A stretch of 64,000 nt of DNA from Streptomyces sp. 6-11-2 (GTDB lineage: Bacteria; Actinomycetota; Actinomycetes; Streptomycetales; Streptomycetaceae). The notes beneath the pieces were generated by a model. The model searched no databases. It was not told where the DNA came from and was given only the letters and a program-made list of their open reading frames with translations. The position numbers and the translations under genes were made by a program. Location of the stretch: NCBI RefSeq assembly GCF_006540305.1, contig NZ_BJOR01000001.1, positions 5,704,001 to 5,768,000 of the forward strand. Reading direction: 5' to 3'. Shown here piece by piece: positions 1 to 8,693 of this stretch (positions are counted from its first letter, which is position 1; every line of letters starts with the position of its first letter).

Positions 1-39
1 GAAGGAGGTCACGGTTCATCCGTACCGGTAGGGAATCGA

Positions 40-1356
40 TCAGGGCAAGGGGCGGAAGTGACGCTCGAGCCCCTGCCAGACGTCGTCGTACCGCCGCTGA
101 CGGTGCTCGGCCCCGGCCGCGTGCGGCGTGAGCGTCAGCGGCCAGCGCGTCTCGAACATGAACGCCAGCCCGTCGTCCACCTTGTGCGGCTGCAACTCCG
201 CCGCGCTCGCCCTGTCGAAGGTCTCCCGGTCCGGGCCGTGCGCCGACATCATGTTGTGCAGCGAGCCGCCGCCCGGCACGAAGCCCTCCGCCTTGGCGTC
301 GTAGGCGCCCTCGATCAGGCCCATGTACTCGCTCATCACGTTCCGGTGGAAGTACGGCGGCCGGAAGGTGTCCTCGCCGACCAGCCAGCGCGGCGCGAAG
401 ACGACGAAGTCCACGCCGGCCAGGCCCGGGGTGTCGGAGGGCGAGGTCAGCACCGTGAAGATCGACGGGTCCGGGTGGTCGTACGAGATCGTGCCGATCA
501 CGTTGAAGCGGCGCAGGTCGTAGACGTACGGCACGAGGTTGCCGTGCCAGGCCACCACGTCGAGCGGGGAGTGGTCGTAGATGGCGGTCCACAGGTTGCC
601 GCAGAACTTGTTCACCACCTCCACCGGGCCCTCGGTGTCCTCGTAGGCGGCGACCGGAGCGCGGAAGTCGCGGGCGTTGGCGAGGCCGTTGGCGCCGATG
701 GGGCCGAGGTCGGGGAGGCGGAAGGGGGCGCCGTAGTTCTCGCAGACGTAGCCGCGGGCGGTGGCGTCGAGAAGCTCCACGCGGAAGCGCACCCCGCGCG
801 GGATGAGCGCCACGTCGCCCGGCTCGGCGTGCAGCAGCCCGAACTCGGTGCGCAGCAGCAGCCCGCCGCGCTCCGGCACGATCAGCAGCTCGCCGTCCGC
901 GTCGCCGAAGACGCGCTCCATCGAGGAGTCGGCGTGGTAGAGGTGCACGGCCACTCCGGTGCGCTGGGTGGCGTCGCCGTTGCCGCCCAGCGTCCACAGT
1001 CCGGCGAGGAAGTCCGTCCCGCGGGCGGGCTCCGGCAGCGGGTTCCAGCGCAGCCGGTTCGGGTCGGGCACCGTCTCGGTGAACGGCGCCGTGCGGATCG
1101 CGCCGTTGCCGGTCCGGGTGAACGCCGGGTGCGCGGCCGACGGGCGGATCCGGTACAGCCACGAGCGGCGGTTGTGGGCCCGCGGCTCGGTGAAGGCGGT
1201 ACCGCTGAGCTGCTCCGCGTACAGCCCGAGCGGGGCGCGCTGCGGGGAGTTGCGGCCCTCGGGCAGTGCGCCCGGAACCGCCTCGGAACTGTGCTCGTTG
1301 CCGAACCCGGAGAGGTAGGTCAGTTTCTCGGCGGTCTTGCGTGCGTCCCCGCTCAT
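40..1356 (-). CDS. hmgA: Homogentisate 1,2-dioxygenase
   Basis: The 438-residue protein opens the ring of homogentisate to maleylacetoacetate in tyrosine and phenylalanine breakdown, using one Fe(II) in the cytosol. It matches the family over its whole length. The iron ligands of the known enzyme appear as His337 (in PYFHRN), Glu343 (in SEYMG) and His373 (in SAHGPD), and the catalytic His271 lies in AWHGN. The start is ATG at 1356, giving the usual family N-terminus YLSGFGNEH after a short lead. No other tyrosine-degradation gene is adjacent, so it is a single-gene unit. An inverted repeat lies 23 bases upstream. The assignment is secure. Confidence 0.96.
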   Translation of the reverse strand: MSGDARKTAEKLTYLSGFGNEHSSEAVPGALPEGRNSPQRAPLGLYAEQLSGTAFTEPRAHNRRSWLYRIRPSAAHPAFTRTGNGAIRTAPFTETVPDPNRLRWNPLPEPARGTDFLAGLWTLGGNGDATQRTGVAVHLYHADSSMERVFGDADGELLIVPERGGLLLRTEFGLLHAEPGDVALIPRGVRFRVELLDATARGYVCENYGAPFRLPDLGPIGANGLANARDFRAPVAAYEDTEGPVEVVNKFCGNLWTAIYDHSPLDVVAWHGNLVPYVYDLRRFNVIGTISYDHPDPSIFTVLTSPSDTPGLAGVDFVVFAPRWLVGEDTFRPPYFHRNVMSEYMGLIEGAYDAKAEGFVPGGGSLHNMMSAHGPDRETFDRASAAELQPHKVDDGLAFMFETRWPLTLTPHAAGAEHRQRRYDDVWQGLERHFRPLP

Positions 1357-1378
1357 GATCGCTCCCTTGCAACCTGAT

Positions 1379-1398
1379 TCCTATGGAACACCGTAGGA
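1379..1398. promoter_or_regulatory. Inverted repeat in the hmgA promoter region
   Basis: TCCTATGG and CCGTAGGA flank a 4-base spacer (AACA), an 8-4-8 inverted repeat with one mismatched pair. It lies 23 bases before the hmgA start, between hmgA and the divergent lipoprotein gene. It could be an operator for a homogentisate-responsive regulator, but none is encoded nearby. The function is inferred from symmetry and position only. Confidence 0.4.
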
Positions 1399-1499
1399 TT
1401 GGCCTTTCCGGGGCGCAAGACCCCCTACTCCGGGCGGAGGGCAGAACCCGACCTCAGGGGGATCCGGTGGGTCCGGCCGCTGCTCTAGGCTCCCCAGTC

Positions 1500-2078
1500 A
1501 TGTCGTCGTGGACGCGGGGATCACTCGCTGCGCTCGCGGTCTGTGCCCTGCTCCTGGCCGGGCCGGCGGGCTGTGGACCGGAGGGCGCGCACGGGCCGGT
1601 GGACGGGAAGCCGCCCGAGCCCGTGGGCAAGCTCCTCGACCACACCGACGAGGAGGGCCGGCGCTACCGCGAGGTGGACCGGAAGACCGCCCCCGAGGTC
1701 CGTGTCGAGGTGCGGCCGGACACCGACGGCGACTGGGACGTACGGCTGGCCGTGCGTCGCTTCCGCTTCTCCCCGGACGGCACGGCGGCCCGGGCGACGG
1801 CTGGACGCGGCCTCGCCGAGCTGCTGGTGGACGGCCGGCTCGTCGTCCGCCTGCGCGCCACGGAGTACCGCCTCTCCGGCCGGTTCGTCCCCCACGGCAC
1901 CCATCACGTCACCGTCCGCCTCTACGCCGACGACGGCACGGTCTGGGCGGTCGCGGGCCGTCCGGTCCAGAGCACGGCCGACATCACGGCCGCGCCCCCG
2001 GAAGCGCCGGAGTCGCCGGAGCCGTCCCGGTCCGTGTCGGTGAAGGCACCCGCCCCGGCCGCGTTTCCGAAGCCGTAG
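1500..2078 (+). CDS. Putative secreted lipoprotein, unknown function
   Basis: Starting at ATG 1500 the product is 192 residues. The N-terminus has a short basic stretch, a hydrophobic core (about residues 8-20) and a Cys in LLAGPAGC that resembles a lipobox, although Pro at -3 is atypical. A reading frame exists upstream to 1383, but that extension lacks a signal peptide, so 1500 is preferred. The middle is a charged domain of beta-strand character (DWDVRLAVRRFRF). The C-terminus is rich in Pro, Ser and Glu and looks disordered. It is transcribed away from hmgA. I do not recognise a family. It is probably an exported, membrane-anchored protein. Confidence 0.6.
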   Translation: MSSWTRGSLAALAVCALLLAGPAGCGPEGAHGPVDGKPPEPVGKLLDHTDEEGRRYREVDRKTAPEVRVEVRPDTDGDWDVRLAVRRFRFSPDGTAARATAGRGLAELLVDGRLVVRLRATEYRLSGRFVPHGTHHVTVRLYADDGTVWAVAGRPVQSTADITAAPPEAPESPEPSRSVSVKAPAPAAFPKP

Positions 2079-2145
2079 CGGGGTCGCGGTCCGGCCTGCC
2101 GGGGGCGCGCTTCACCCGCTCGTCGGGGGAGGGCATGATGAAGCC

Positions 2146-2808
2146 GTGTCCCACCCGACCCCGCTTCGCCGTGCGCCCGTGCAGCGGCGCAGCGCCGAAC
2201 GGCTGACCAGGATCCTCGACGCCTGCGCCGATCTCCTCGACGAGGTCGGCTACGACGCGCTGACCACGCGTGCCGTCGCGGAGCGCGCCGGTGTGCCCAT
2301 CGGCTCGGTCTACCGGTTCTTCGGCAACAAGCGGGCGATGGCGGACGCGCTCGCCCAGCGCAACCTCGACCGGTACACCGAGCGCGTCGCCGAGTGGCTG
2401 AAGAAGGCGGAGAAGGCGGAGAAGGCGAAGAAGGAAGGGACGGAGGGGACGGAGGGGAAGGCGGGGAGCGGCGGATGGCGTGCCGCCATGGACGCCGTCC
2501 TGGACGAGTACCTGGCCATGAAGCGGACCGCCCCCGGGTTCTCCCTCGTCGACTTCGGCAACCAGATCCCTGTCGGCGCCCGCTACGCCGAACCCAACCA
2601 CCGCGTCGCCGACCGGCTCACGGACCTCCTGTCCGGCTATCTGCGCCGCCCGCCCGACGACGACCTGCGGCGCACCTTCCTGATCGCCGTCGAGACCGCC
2701 GACACCCTGGTCCAACTCGCCTTCCGTGTCGACGCGCAGGGCGACGAGCGGATCATCGAGGAGATGCGGCGGATGCTGCGTGCCTACCTGGCGCGGGTGC
2801 TGGACTGA
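2146..2808 (+). CDS. TetR-family transcriptional regulator
   Basis: The 220-residue protein has a TetR DNA-binding domain at about residues 17-65, with the helix-turn-helix in TTRAVAERAGVPIGSVYRFF followed by NKRAMADAL. A Gly-rich purine stretch just upstream serves as ribosome site for the GTG start. Between the DNA-binding domain and the ligand domain lies a Lys/Glu/Gly-rich insert (about residues 84-107) built from near-repeats of KAEKAEK and EGTEGTEGK, which is unusual for the family. The ligand domain ends in a helix pair typical of dimerisation. The target and ligand are unknown. Neighbours are transcribed in the same direction but are separated from it by a structured 176-base gap. Confidence 0.88.
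   Translation: MSHPTPLRRAPVQRRSAERLTRILDACADLLDEVGYDALTTRAVAERAGVPIGSVYRFFGNKRAMADALAQRNLDRYTERVAEWLKKAEKAEKAKKEGTEGTEGKAGSGGWRAAMDAVLDEYLAMKRTAPGFSLVDFGNQIPVGARYAEPNHRVADRLTDLLSGYLRRPPDDDLRRTFLIAVETADTLVQLAFRVDAQGDERIIEEMRRMLRAYLARVLD
2404..2460 (+). repeat. Short purine repeat inside the TetR gene
   Basis: The coding strand carries tandem near-copies of a GAAGGCG-like unit followed by two copies of GGGACGGAG. They encode the Lys/Glu-rich linker. Such a tract is prone to slippage, so the linker length probably varies between strains. Confidence 0.6.
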
Positions 2809-2931
2809 GGCCGATTTCCCGGTGCCGTGAGGTGCCGGCGGGGAGGGGCGGGAAACGGTTGCGCCGGGCGGGGGAAAGCTGACGGCGCGTCGGGTGCCGG
2901 TCGCCTCACGACGCGAACGCATGTGAAAGAC

Positions 2932-2971
2932 AGTCAGATGAAAGAGCGATTTGTATGAAAATCGTCTGACT
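2932..2971 (+). promoter_or_regulatory. Two-part stem-loop before the sortase-partner gene
   Basis: AGTCAGA (2932-2938) pairs with TCTGACT (2965-2971), and CGATTT (2947-2952) pairs with AAATCG (2959-2964) around a GTATGA loop, leaving an 8-base bulge on one side only. The region is AT-richer than its surroundings. The fold ends one base before the ribosome site CGGAGGAA at 2972-2979. It may act as a leader RNA element or, as DNA, as a repressor site. Which applies depends on the transcription start, which cannot be seen. Confidence 0.5.
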
Positions 2972-2984
2972 CGGAGGAACACGC

Positions 2985-3650
2985 ATGCCCACCCTGACAA
3001 ACCCACGCACCTTCGGCTCCCGCGTCGGCGCCGTCGCCCTGACGGCCCTGACCGCGGCCGGTGCCACGTGGCTGGCGGCACCGTCCGCCATGGCCCAGGG
3101 GGAAGCCGGCGACATCAAGATCCATCGGGTGGGCGTGCCCTTCGGAGTCTCGAAGGACGACCCCGTGGTCTGCCGGTTCTACCTGGACGCCGCCAACTTC
3201 GACGTCCTGCCCAGCATCGGCTACAGCATCCAGCCGCAGCCACCGCTGCCCAACAGCGCCACCGTCACCGGCGCCATCGCCCTGGGCGGCGGCGCGGGCC
3301 ACACCGACCCGCTGGGGCTCGCTGACGGGCAGTACAAGATCACCTGGACCGTCGCCGGCACTCCCAAGGAGAAGATCTTCCGCGTCCACTGCCGCGGGGA
3401 CAACGGCCCACACGCGGGGGCGCATGGTCCGGGCGGCCGGATCGAGGACCCGGGCCGCAACGAGGCCGCAGGCTACGGGCGCGGCGACCTCGGCGGTCCG
3501 CTGGGCGGCGTCCAGGCGGGCGGCGGCGGTCTCGCCTCGTCGGTCGCGGCCTTCTCGCCGGTGACCGGGGCGGCGGCCGTGGGTCTGGTCGCGGTCAGCG
3601 GGGTCGTGTACACGCGGCTGGCCCGCCGGCGCCCGCATGGTGCCGCGTAG
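2985..3650 (+). CDS. Secreted, membrane-anchored protein, candidate sortase substrate
   Basis: The 221-residue product has a signal peptide (residues 1-38, cleavage near AMA-QG). Its extracellular domain holds two cysteines (63 and 136) that probably form a disulfide. A Gly-rich stretch follows with GGVQAGGGG at 174-182, then a hydrophobic helix (about 185-209) and a basic tail RLARRR. This is the layout of a sortase-anchored protein, but no LPXTG or LAXTG motif is present before the helix. The next gene encodes a sortase and overlaps this one by 14 bases, so the two are translationally coupled. The function of the extracellular domain is not recognised. Either GGVQAGGGG is a non-standard sorting motif or the helix simply anchors the protein. 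Confidence 0.75.
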   Translation: MPTLTNPRTFGSRVGAVALTALTAAGATWLAAPSAMAQGEAGDIKIHRVGVPFGVSKDDPVVCRFYLDAANFDVLPSIGYSIQPQPPLPNSATVTGAIALGGGAGHTDPLGLADGQYKITWTVAGTPKEKIFRVHCRGDNGPHAGAHGPGGRIEDPGRNEAAGYGRGDLGGPLGGVQAGGGGLASSVAAFSPVTGAAAVGLVAVSGVVYTRLARRRPHGAA

Positions 3651-4434
3651 GCGCAGACGCAGGCCCTGGTACCGGACCCGCGCCTACCGCCTGGCCAGGA
3701 CGACCGTGCTCGCGGTCGTCCTGGTCACGGCCGGGAACCGGTGCGGCGGGCAGCACGACGGCACCGCGCCGGAGCGAGCCGCCGGGCCGGGCGCCGTGGC
3801 CCCGGCCCACCCGGGTCCCTCCGGCGCGGAGGGCGACGGGGAGGACGGAGGCAGGGCGGACGGCCGCGCCCCGGCACGCAGTTATTCCGGCACGGACGGT
3901 TCGAACGGCGACGGCCCGGACCCCGGCAGGTCCGCCTCGCCACGGCCCGGATCCTCCTCGCGCCCGCCCGCGCCGCTGCCCCGGTCCCGTGCGACCACCC
4001 TGCGCATCCCCTCCCTCGGCATCGACGCGCCCATCATCGGGGTCCGCCTCGACGGCGACCGGGAACTCCGGACACCACCGGTCGACAAGCCCAAGCTCGT
4101 CGGCTGGTACGACGGCGGCCCCACGCCCGGGGAGCCCGGCACGGCGGTCGCGGTCGGGCACCGCGACACCAGGACCGGCGCCGCCGTCTTCGCCGGGCTC
4201 GGCCGGCTCGGGCCGGGCCACCGCATCGAGGTCCGGCGCGAGGACGGCCGCACCGCCGTCTACACCGTCGACAAGGTACGGGTCTTCGACAAGGCCCGCT
4301 TCCCGGACAAGGAGGTGTACGGCACGTCCCGCCGCTCCGAACTCCGCGTGATCACCTGCGGTGGCCTCTACACCCACAGGGCCGGCTACTCCAGCAACGT
4401 CGTCGTCTTCGCCCACCTGACCTCGACGACCTGA
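3637..4434 (+). CDS. Class E/F-type sortase (cysteine transpeptidase)
   Basis: The 265-residue protein begins with a strongly basic stretch (RRRRRR) and a single membrane helix (about 20-33), then a long Gly/Pro/Asp-rich linker to about residue 117. The C-terminal domain carries the sortase triad: His175 in AVGHRD, Cys241 in VITCGG and a likely Arg248 in THRAGY. Length and motif spacing fit the actinobacterial class E/F group rather than class A. Sortases cleave a C-terminal sorting signal and transfer the protein to cell-wall peptidoglycan on the outer face. It overlaps the secreted-protein gene upstream, which makes that product the obvious substrate. Confidence 0.88.
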   Translation: MVPRRRRRRPWYRTRAYRLARTTVLAVVLVTAGNRCGGQHDGTAPERAAGPGAVAPAHPGPSGAEGDGEDGGRADGRAPARSYSGTDGSNGDGPDPGRSASPRPGSSSRPPAPLPRSRATTLRIPSLGIDAPIIGVRLDGDRELRTPPVDKPKLVGWYDGGPTPGEPGTAVAVGHRDTRTGAAVFAGLGRLGPGHRIEVRREDGRTAVYTVDKVRVFDKARFPDKEVYGTSRRSELRVITCGGLYTHRAGYSSNVVVFAHLTSTT

Positions 4435-4657
4435 CACCGGGCGGCGCGGCGGGCGGGTGGCCCACGGCCGGCCGCCCGCCCTGAACATGATCGTCCGCTT
4501 TCCCGCCTGGCGGACGGCGGCGTCCGATCCTGCCCGGTCTCTTCCCCCCGGTGCGCACATTCCGTTAACTTCCGTGACTCATACGCCCCGTACGACCCGC
4601 ACGAGGCGTTCGACCCGCGGAGCCTCAGTGCTCTGGTGAGTCCCGGGGGAATGCCTC

Positions 4658-6034
4658 ATGACACGCGCCATCTCTCTGCACGACGTGAGCAAGACCTACG
4701 CCAAGGGCGTCCGCGTGGTGGACCGCCTCTCGCTCGACATCGCGCCCGGCGAGTTCCTGGTGCTGCTCGGGCCCTCCGGCTGCGGGAAGTCCACCGTGCT
4801 CAGGATGATCGCCGGGCTGGAGGAGATCACCGAGGGGCAGTTGCTGCTCGACGGCGAGTACGGCAACGATCTGCCGCCCTCCGGCCGGGACATGGCGATG
4901 GTCTTCCAGAACTTCGCGCTCTACCCGAACATGACCAGCCGCGACAACATCGGCTTCCCGCTGCGCATCGAGTCGCCCGGCGCGGACCCCGCCGGCCGCG
5001 TCGACGCCACCGCCCGGATGCTGGGCATCGAGGACCTCCTCGACCGTTTTCCCAGCCAGCTCTCCGGCGGCGAACGCCAGCGCGTCGCCATGGGCCGCGC
5101 GATCTCCCGGCACCCCTCCGCCTTCCTGATGGACGAGCCGCTGTCCAACCTCGACGCCAAGCTCCGCAACCATCTGCGCGCCGAAATATCCAAGCTGACC
5201 AGGGAGTTGGGCGTCACCACGGTCTACGTCACCCATGACCAGTCCGAGGCCATGTCCCTGGGCGACCGGGTCGCCGTCCTGCGCGGCGGCGTCCTCCAGC
5301 AGGTGGACACCCCACGCGCGGTGTACGCCCTGCCCCGCAACGTCTTCGTGGCCGCCTTCATCGGCACCCCGCGCATCAACCTGCTGCGCGGTCTGGTCCG
5401 CGCCCCGCTCGACGGCGCCATGACCATCAGCCTGGGCAAGCAGTTCCTGCGCCTGCCCGAACCCCTGTCCCTGGACCACCAGTTGCTGCGCGTGCAGCAG
5501 GGCCGCGAAGTGATCGTGGGGCTGCGCTCGGAGGCCGTTCGGATCGCCCCCAAGTTCTCGGCCTCGTCCCGGCGCACGGGAGCCCCCGCGCCCGTCGCCC
5601 GGCCCGGGGAGGTGACGATCACCGGGCTCGTGGAGCACATGGAGTTCCAGGGCCACGAGGTCCTCGTCCACTTCAACACCGGCTCCCGCCCCGCCGTCGT
5701 GCCCGATCTGGAGGCCCCGCGTCCCACCCGGCGCCCGACCCGGCGGCGCCGGCGCGAGGGCACGGTCCTGAACCGACTGCGGGACCGGGCGGGCGCCCTG
5801 CGCGCGGGACCCGTGGTGGTGCTGGAGCACCCCGCCGGACCCGCGCCGGACCCGGTCGCCGCGCCGGAGCCCCGCCTGCCCGGCGACCTGGTCGTGCGGA
5901 CCACGCCGGACATCGAACTGCGGCACGGGATGCAGGTGCCGCTCCTGGTCGACCTCGCCCGCCTGTTCGTCTTCGACCAACGCGGCGAGCGCATCTGCCC
6001 GGCCCCGGACCGGCTGCCCGACCTGGAGGAGTGA
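4658..6034 (+). CDS. Sugar-type ABC transporter ATP-binding protein (UgpC/MsiK-like), orphan
   Basis: The 458-residue protein has a complete ABC ATPase domain. Walker A GPSGCGKS is at 38-45, signature LSGGE at 135-139, Walker B FLMDE at 156-160 and the switch His at 193. A C-terminal TOBE-like regulatory region follows, as in the MalK/UgpC family. It is longer than the usual 370-380 residues because of a basic, Pro/Arg-rich insert (about 355-420, with RPTRRPTRRRRR). No permease or binding-protein gene is adjacent. In Streptomyces one shared ATPase, MsiK, energises many sugar importers, and this protein could have a similar shared role. That role is inferred. Confidence 0.88.
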   Translation: MTRAISLHDVSKTYAKGVRVVDRLSLDIAPGEFLVLLGPSGCGKSTVLRMIAGLEEITEGQLLLDGEYGNDLPPSGRDMAMVFQNFALYPNMTSRDNIGFPLRIESPGADPAGRVDATARMLGIEDLLDRFPSQLSGGERQRVAMGRAISRHPSAFLMDEPLSNLDAKLRNHLRAEISKLTRELGVTTVYVTHDQSEAMSLGDRVAVLRGGVLQQVDTPRAVYALPRNVFVAAFIGTPRINLLRGLVRAPLDGAMTISLGKQFLRLPEPLSLDHQLLRVQQGREVIVGLRSEAVRIAPKFSASSRRTGAPAPVARPGEVTITGLVEHMEFQGHEVLVHFNTGSRPAVVPDLEAPRPTRRPTRRRRREGTVLNRLRDRAGALRAGPVVVLEHPAGPAPDPVAAPEPRLPGDLVVRTTPDIELRHGMQVPLLVDLARLFVFDQRGERICPAPDRLPDLEE

Positions 6035-6086
6035 AGGGCCCCGGCAGGGCGGGGACCGGCAGGACGAGGGGCGTGCGGCCGATGGA

Positions 6087-6123
6087 AAGCTACCGGCGCT
6101 AGTTTATGGACTGTCAGTAGCTT
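6087..6123. promoter_or_regulatory. Candidate operator region before the ALDH-ADH pair
   Basis: AAGCTAC at 6087-6093 and GTAGCTT at 6117-6123 form a 7-base inverted repeat 23 bases apart. ACTG-T-CAGT at 6110-6118 is a second small palindrome inside it. The stretch is AT-richer than its surroundings and lies 64 bases before the aldehyde dehydrogenase start. No regulator gene is adjacent. This is a weak call based on symmetry. Confidence 0.3.
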
Positions 6124-6186
6124 GTTCACGCGGATGCTTGTGCACGCGGACGAGACCGACGACGGCCCCCGCCCCGGAGGAGCACG

Positions 6187-7575
6187 ATGAAGGCACACGA
6201 CGGCATGTACATCGACGGCGCCTGGCGTCCCGCCGCGGGCCGGGACGTCATCGAGGTGGTGAACCCGGCCGACGAGCAGGTGATCGGCACCGTGCCCGCG
6301 GGCACCGCCGAGGACGTCGACGCGGCCGTACGCGCGGCCCGCGCCGCCCTGCCCGGCTGGTCCGCGACTCCGCCCGCAGAGCGGGCCGCCCGCCTGGCCG
6401 CACTGCGGGACGCGCTGGCGGCCCGCGAGGAGGAGATCGCCGGGACCGTCACCGCCGAACTCGGTTCGCCGCTCGCCTTCTCCCGGACGGTCCACGTGGG
6501 CATGCCGATCGCGGTCGCCGGCTTCTACGCCGGCCTCGCGGCGACGTACGCCTTCGAGGAGAAGGTCGGCAACTCCACCGTGTACCACGAGCCGGTCGGC
6601 GTCGTCGGCGCGATCACCCCCTGGAACTACCCGCTGCACCAGATCGTCGCCAAGGCCACCCCCGCGCTGGCCGCGGGCTGCACCGTCGTCCTCAAGCCCG
6701 CCGAGGACACCCCGCTCACGGCCCGGCTGTTCGCCGGGGCGGTCGACGAGGCCGGGCTGCCGGCGGGCGTGTTCAACCTGGTCACCGGAGTCGGCCCGGT
6801 CGCGGGACAGGAGCTCGCCGAGCACCCGGACGTGGACCTGGTCTCCTTCACCGGATCCACGGCCGTCGGCAGGCGGATCGGCGCGATCGCGGGCGCCGCC
6901 GTCAAGAAGGTCGCCCTGGAACTGGGCGGCAAGTCCGCCAACGTCATCCTGCCCAGCGCCGACCTGGCCAGGGCGGTGAACGTCGGCGTCGCCAACGTCA
7001 TGTCCAACTCCGGCCAGACGTGCAGCGCCTGGACCCGCATGCTGGTCCACCACGACCAGTACGAGGAGGCGGTCGCCCTGGCCGCGACGGCCGCCGCCAA
7101 GTACGGCGAGCGCATCGGTCCCGTGGTGAACGCCAAGCAGCGGGCACGGGTGCGCGGTTACATCGAGAAGGGCGTCGCCGAGGGCGCCCGCGTCGTCGCG
7201 GGCGGCCCCGGATCCCCGCGCGAACGGGGCTACTTCGTCAGCCCCACCGTCCTCGCCGACGTCACCCCCGGGATGACCGTCGCCCAGGAGGAGATCTTCG
7301 GCCCGGTCCTCTCCATCCTCCGCTACGACGACGAGGAGGACGCCCTGCGCATCGCCAACGGCACGGTCTACGGCCTCGCCGGCGCCGTCTGGGCGGGCGA
7401 CGAGGCGGAGGCGGTGGCCTTCGCCCGCCGGCTGGACACCGGCCAGGTCGACATCAACGGCGGCCGCTTCAACCCCCTCGCCCCCTTCGGCGGTTACAAG
7501 CAGTCCGGCGTGGGCCGCGAACTCGGCACGCACGGCCTCACCGAATACCTCCAGACCAAGTCCCTCCAGTTCTAG
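6187..7575 (+). CDS. NAD(P)-dependent aldehyde dehydrogenase
   Basis: The 462-residue protein oxidises an aldehyde to the acid in the cytosol. The catalytic residues of the superfamily are present: Asn147 in PWNYP, Lys170 in LKPAED, Glu245 in LELGGKS and the nucleophile Cys279 in NSGQTCS. Length is within the normal range for the class. The stop is followed after 14 bases by a zinc alcohol dehydrogenase on the same strand, so the pair is likely to convert an alcohol to a carboxylate through the aldehyde. The natural substrate cannot be read from sequence. Confidence 0.93.
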   Translation: MKAHDGMYIDGAWRPAAGRDVIEVVNPADEQVIGTVPAGTAEDVDAAVRAARAALPGWSATPPAERAARLAALRDALAAREEEIAGTVTAELGSPLAFSRTVHVGMPIAVAGFYAGLAATYAFEEKVGNSTVYHEPVGVVGAITPWNYPLHQIVAKATPALAAGCTVVLKPAEDTPLTARLFAGAVDEAGLPAGVFNLVTGVGPVAGQELAEHPDVDLVSFTGSTAVGRRIGAIAGAAVKKVALELGGKSANVILPSADLARAVNVGVANVMSNSGQTCSAWTRMLVHHDQYEEAVALAATAAAKYGERIGPVVNAKQRARVRGYIEKGVAEGARVVAGGPGSPRERGYFVSPTVLADVTPGMTVAQEEIFGPVLSILRYDDEEDALRIANGTVYGLAGAVWAGDEAEAVAFARRLDTGQVDINGGRFNPLAPFGGYKQSGVGRELGTHGLTEYLQTKSLQF

Positions 7576-7589
7576 GGGAGTCACGTCTC

Positions 7590-8672
7590 ATGGCCGTACG
7601 TGCCGCCGTCCTGCCCGCTGTCGGCTCGCCGTTGGAGATCACCGGGATCGAGTTGCCGGAGCCGGGGCCCGGACGGGTTCGTGTCCGGCTCGCTGCCGCC
7701 GGGGTCTGCCACTCCGATCTGTCCCTGACGAACGGCACCCTGCGGGTGCCGGTGCCCGCCGTTCTCGGTCATGAGGGCGCCGGGACCGTCGTCGCGGTCG
7801 GCGAGGGCGTCACCCACGTCGCACCGGGGGACACGGTGGTGCTCAACTGGGCGCCGTCCTGCGGGAACTGCCACGCCTGCTCGCTCGGCGAGGTCTGGCT
7901 GTGCGCCAACGCGATGAACGGCGCCGCCGACGTCCACGCCCGCACCGCCGACGGCACCGAACTGCACCCCGGCCTGAACGTCGCCGCCTTCGCCGAGGAG
8001 ACGGTGGTCGCCGCCTCCTGCGTGCTGCCCCTCCCGGACGGCGTCCCGGTCACCGACGCCGCGCTCCTCGGCTGCGCCGTCCTCACCGGTTACGGCGCCG
8101 TCCACCACGCGGCGAAGGTGCGCCCCGGTGAGACGGTCGCGGTGTTCGGCGTCGGCGGAGTGGGCCTCGCCACCCTCCAGGCCGCCCGGATCGCCGGCGC
8201 CGGGAGGATCGTCGCCGTGGACGTCTCCCCGGAGAAGGAGGAACTCGCCCGACGGGCGGGCGCCACCGACTTCCTCCCGGCCACCGGGGACACCCCCCGC
8301 GAGATCCGCGCCCTCACCGGGAAACAGGGGGTCGACGCCGCCGTGGAGTGCGTGGGCCGCGCGGTCACGATCCGCGCCGCCTGGGAGTCCACCCGCCGTG
8401 GCGGCCGCACGACGGTCGTCGGCATCGGCGGCAAGGACGAGCAGGTCACCTTCAACGCCCTGGAACTCTTCCACTGGGGCCGTACCCTGACCGGCTGCGT
8501 CTACGGCAACTCGGATCCGGCCAGGGACCTGCCCGTGCTCGCCGAACACGTCCGCTCCGGCCGGCTCGACCTGGCCGCCCTGGTCACCGACCGGATCTCC
8601 CTGGACGACATCCCGGCCGCCTTCGAGAACATGCTGGCCGGCAAGGGCGGCCGGGCGCTGGTGGTGTTCTGA
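7590..8672 (+). CDS. Zinc-dependent alcohol dehydrogenase
   Basis: The 360-residue protein starts at ATG 7590, 14 bases after the aldehyde dehydrogenase. An open frame continues upstream through that gene but is not coding. Catalytic zinc ligands are the Cys in GVCHSD, the His in GHEGAG and the Cys in LLGCAV. The four structural-zinc cysteines are in SCGNCHACSLGEVWLC. The Rossmann fold shows GVGGVGL, followed by VAVDVS whose Asp suggests NAD preference. The layout is that of class III-like or aryl alcohol dehydrogenases. With its neighbour it forms a two-step alcohol-to-acid operon. Confidence 0.93.
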   Translation: MAVRAAVLPAVGSPLEITGIELPEPGPGRVRVRLAAAGVCHSDLSLTNGTLRVPVPAVLGHEGAGTVVAVGEGVTHVAPGDTVVLNWAPSCGNCHACSLGEVWLCANAMNGAADVHARTADGTELHPGLNVAAFAEETVVAASCVLPLPDGVPVTDAALLGCAVLTGYGAVHHAAKVRPGETVAVFGVGGVGLATLQAARIAGAGRIVAVDVSPEKEELARRAGATDFLPATGDTPREIRALTGKQGVDAAVECVGRAVTIRAAWESTRRGGRTTVVGIGGKDEQVTFNALELFHWGRTLTGCVYGNSDPARDLPVLAEHVRSGRLDLAALVTDRISLDDIPAAFENMLAGKGGRALVVF

Positions 8673-8693
8673 GGCCCGCCGGTCGTCCCGGGG

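Noticed and set aside
1..39. Ribosome-site-like GAAGGAGG at the window edge
   Set aside because: Too little sequence is available to tie it to a gene. It faces into the hmgA 3' end and no start codon gives a plausible product.
3595..4560. Minus-strand frame over the sortase gene
   Set aside because: Shadow frame, Gly/Arg/Pro-rich, no ribosome site, and contradicted by the sortase motifs on the plus strand.
5224..7584. A 786-codon minus-strand frame over the ABC and ALDH genes
   Set aside because: Low-complexity Gly/Asp/Arg composition and complete overlap with two well-supported genes on the other strand.
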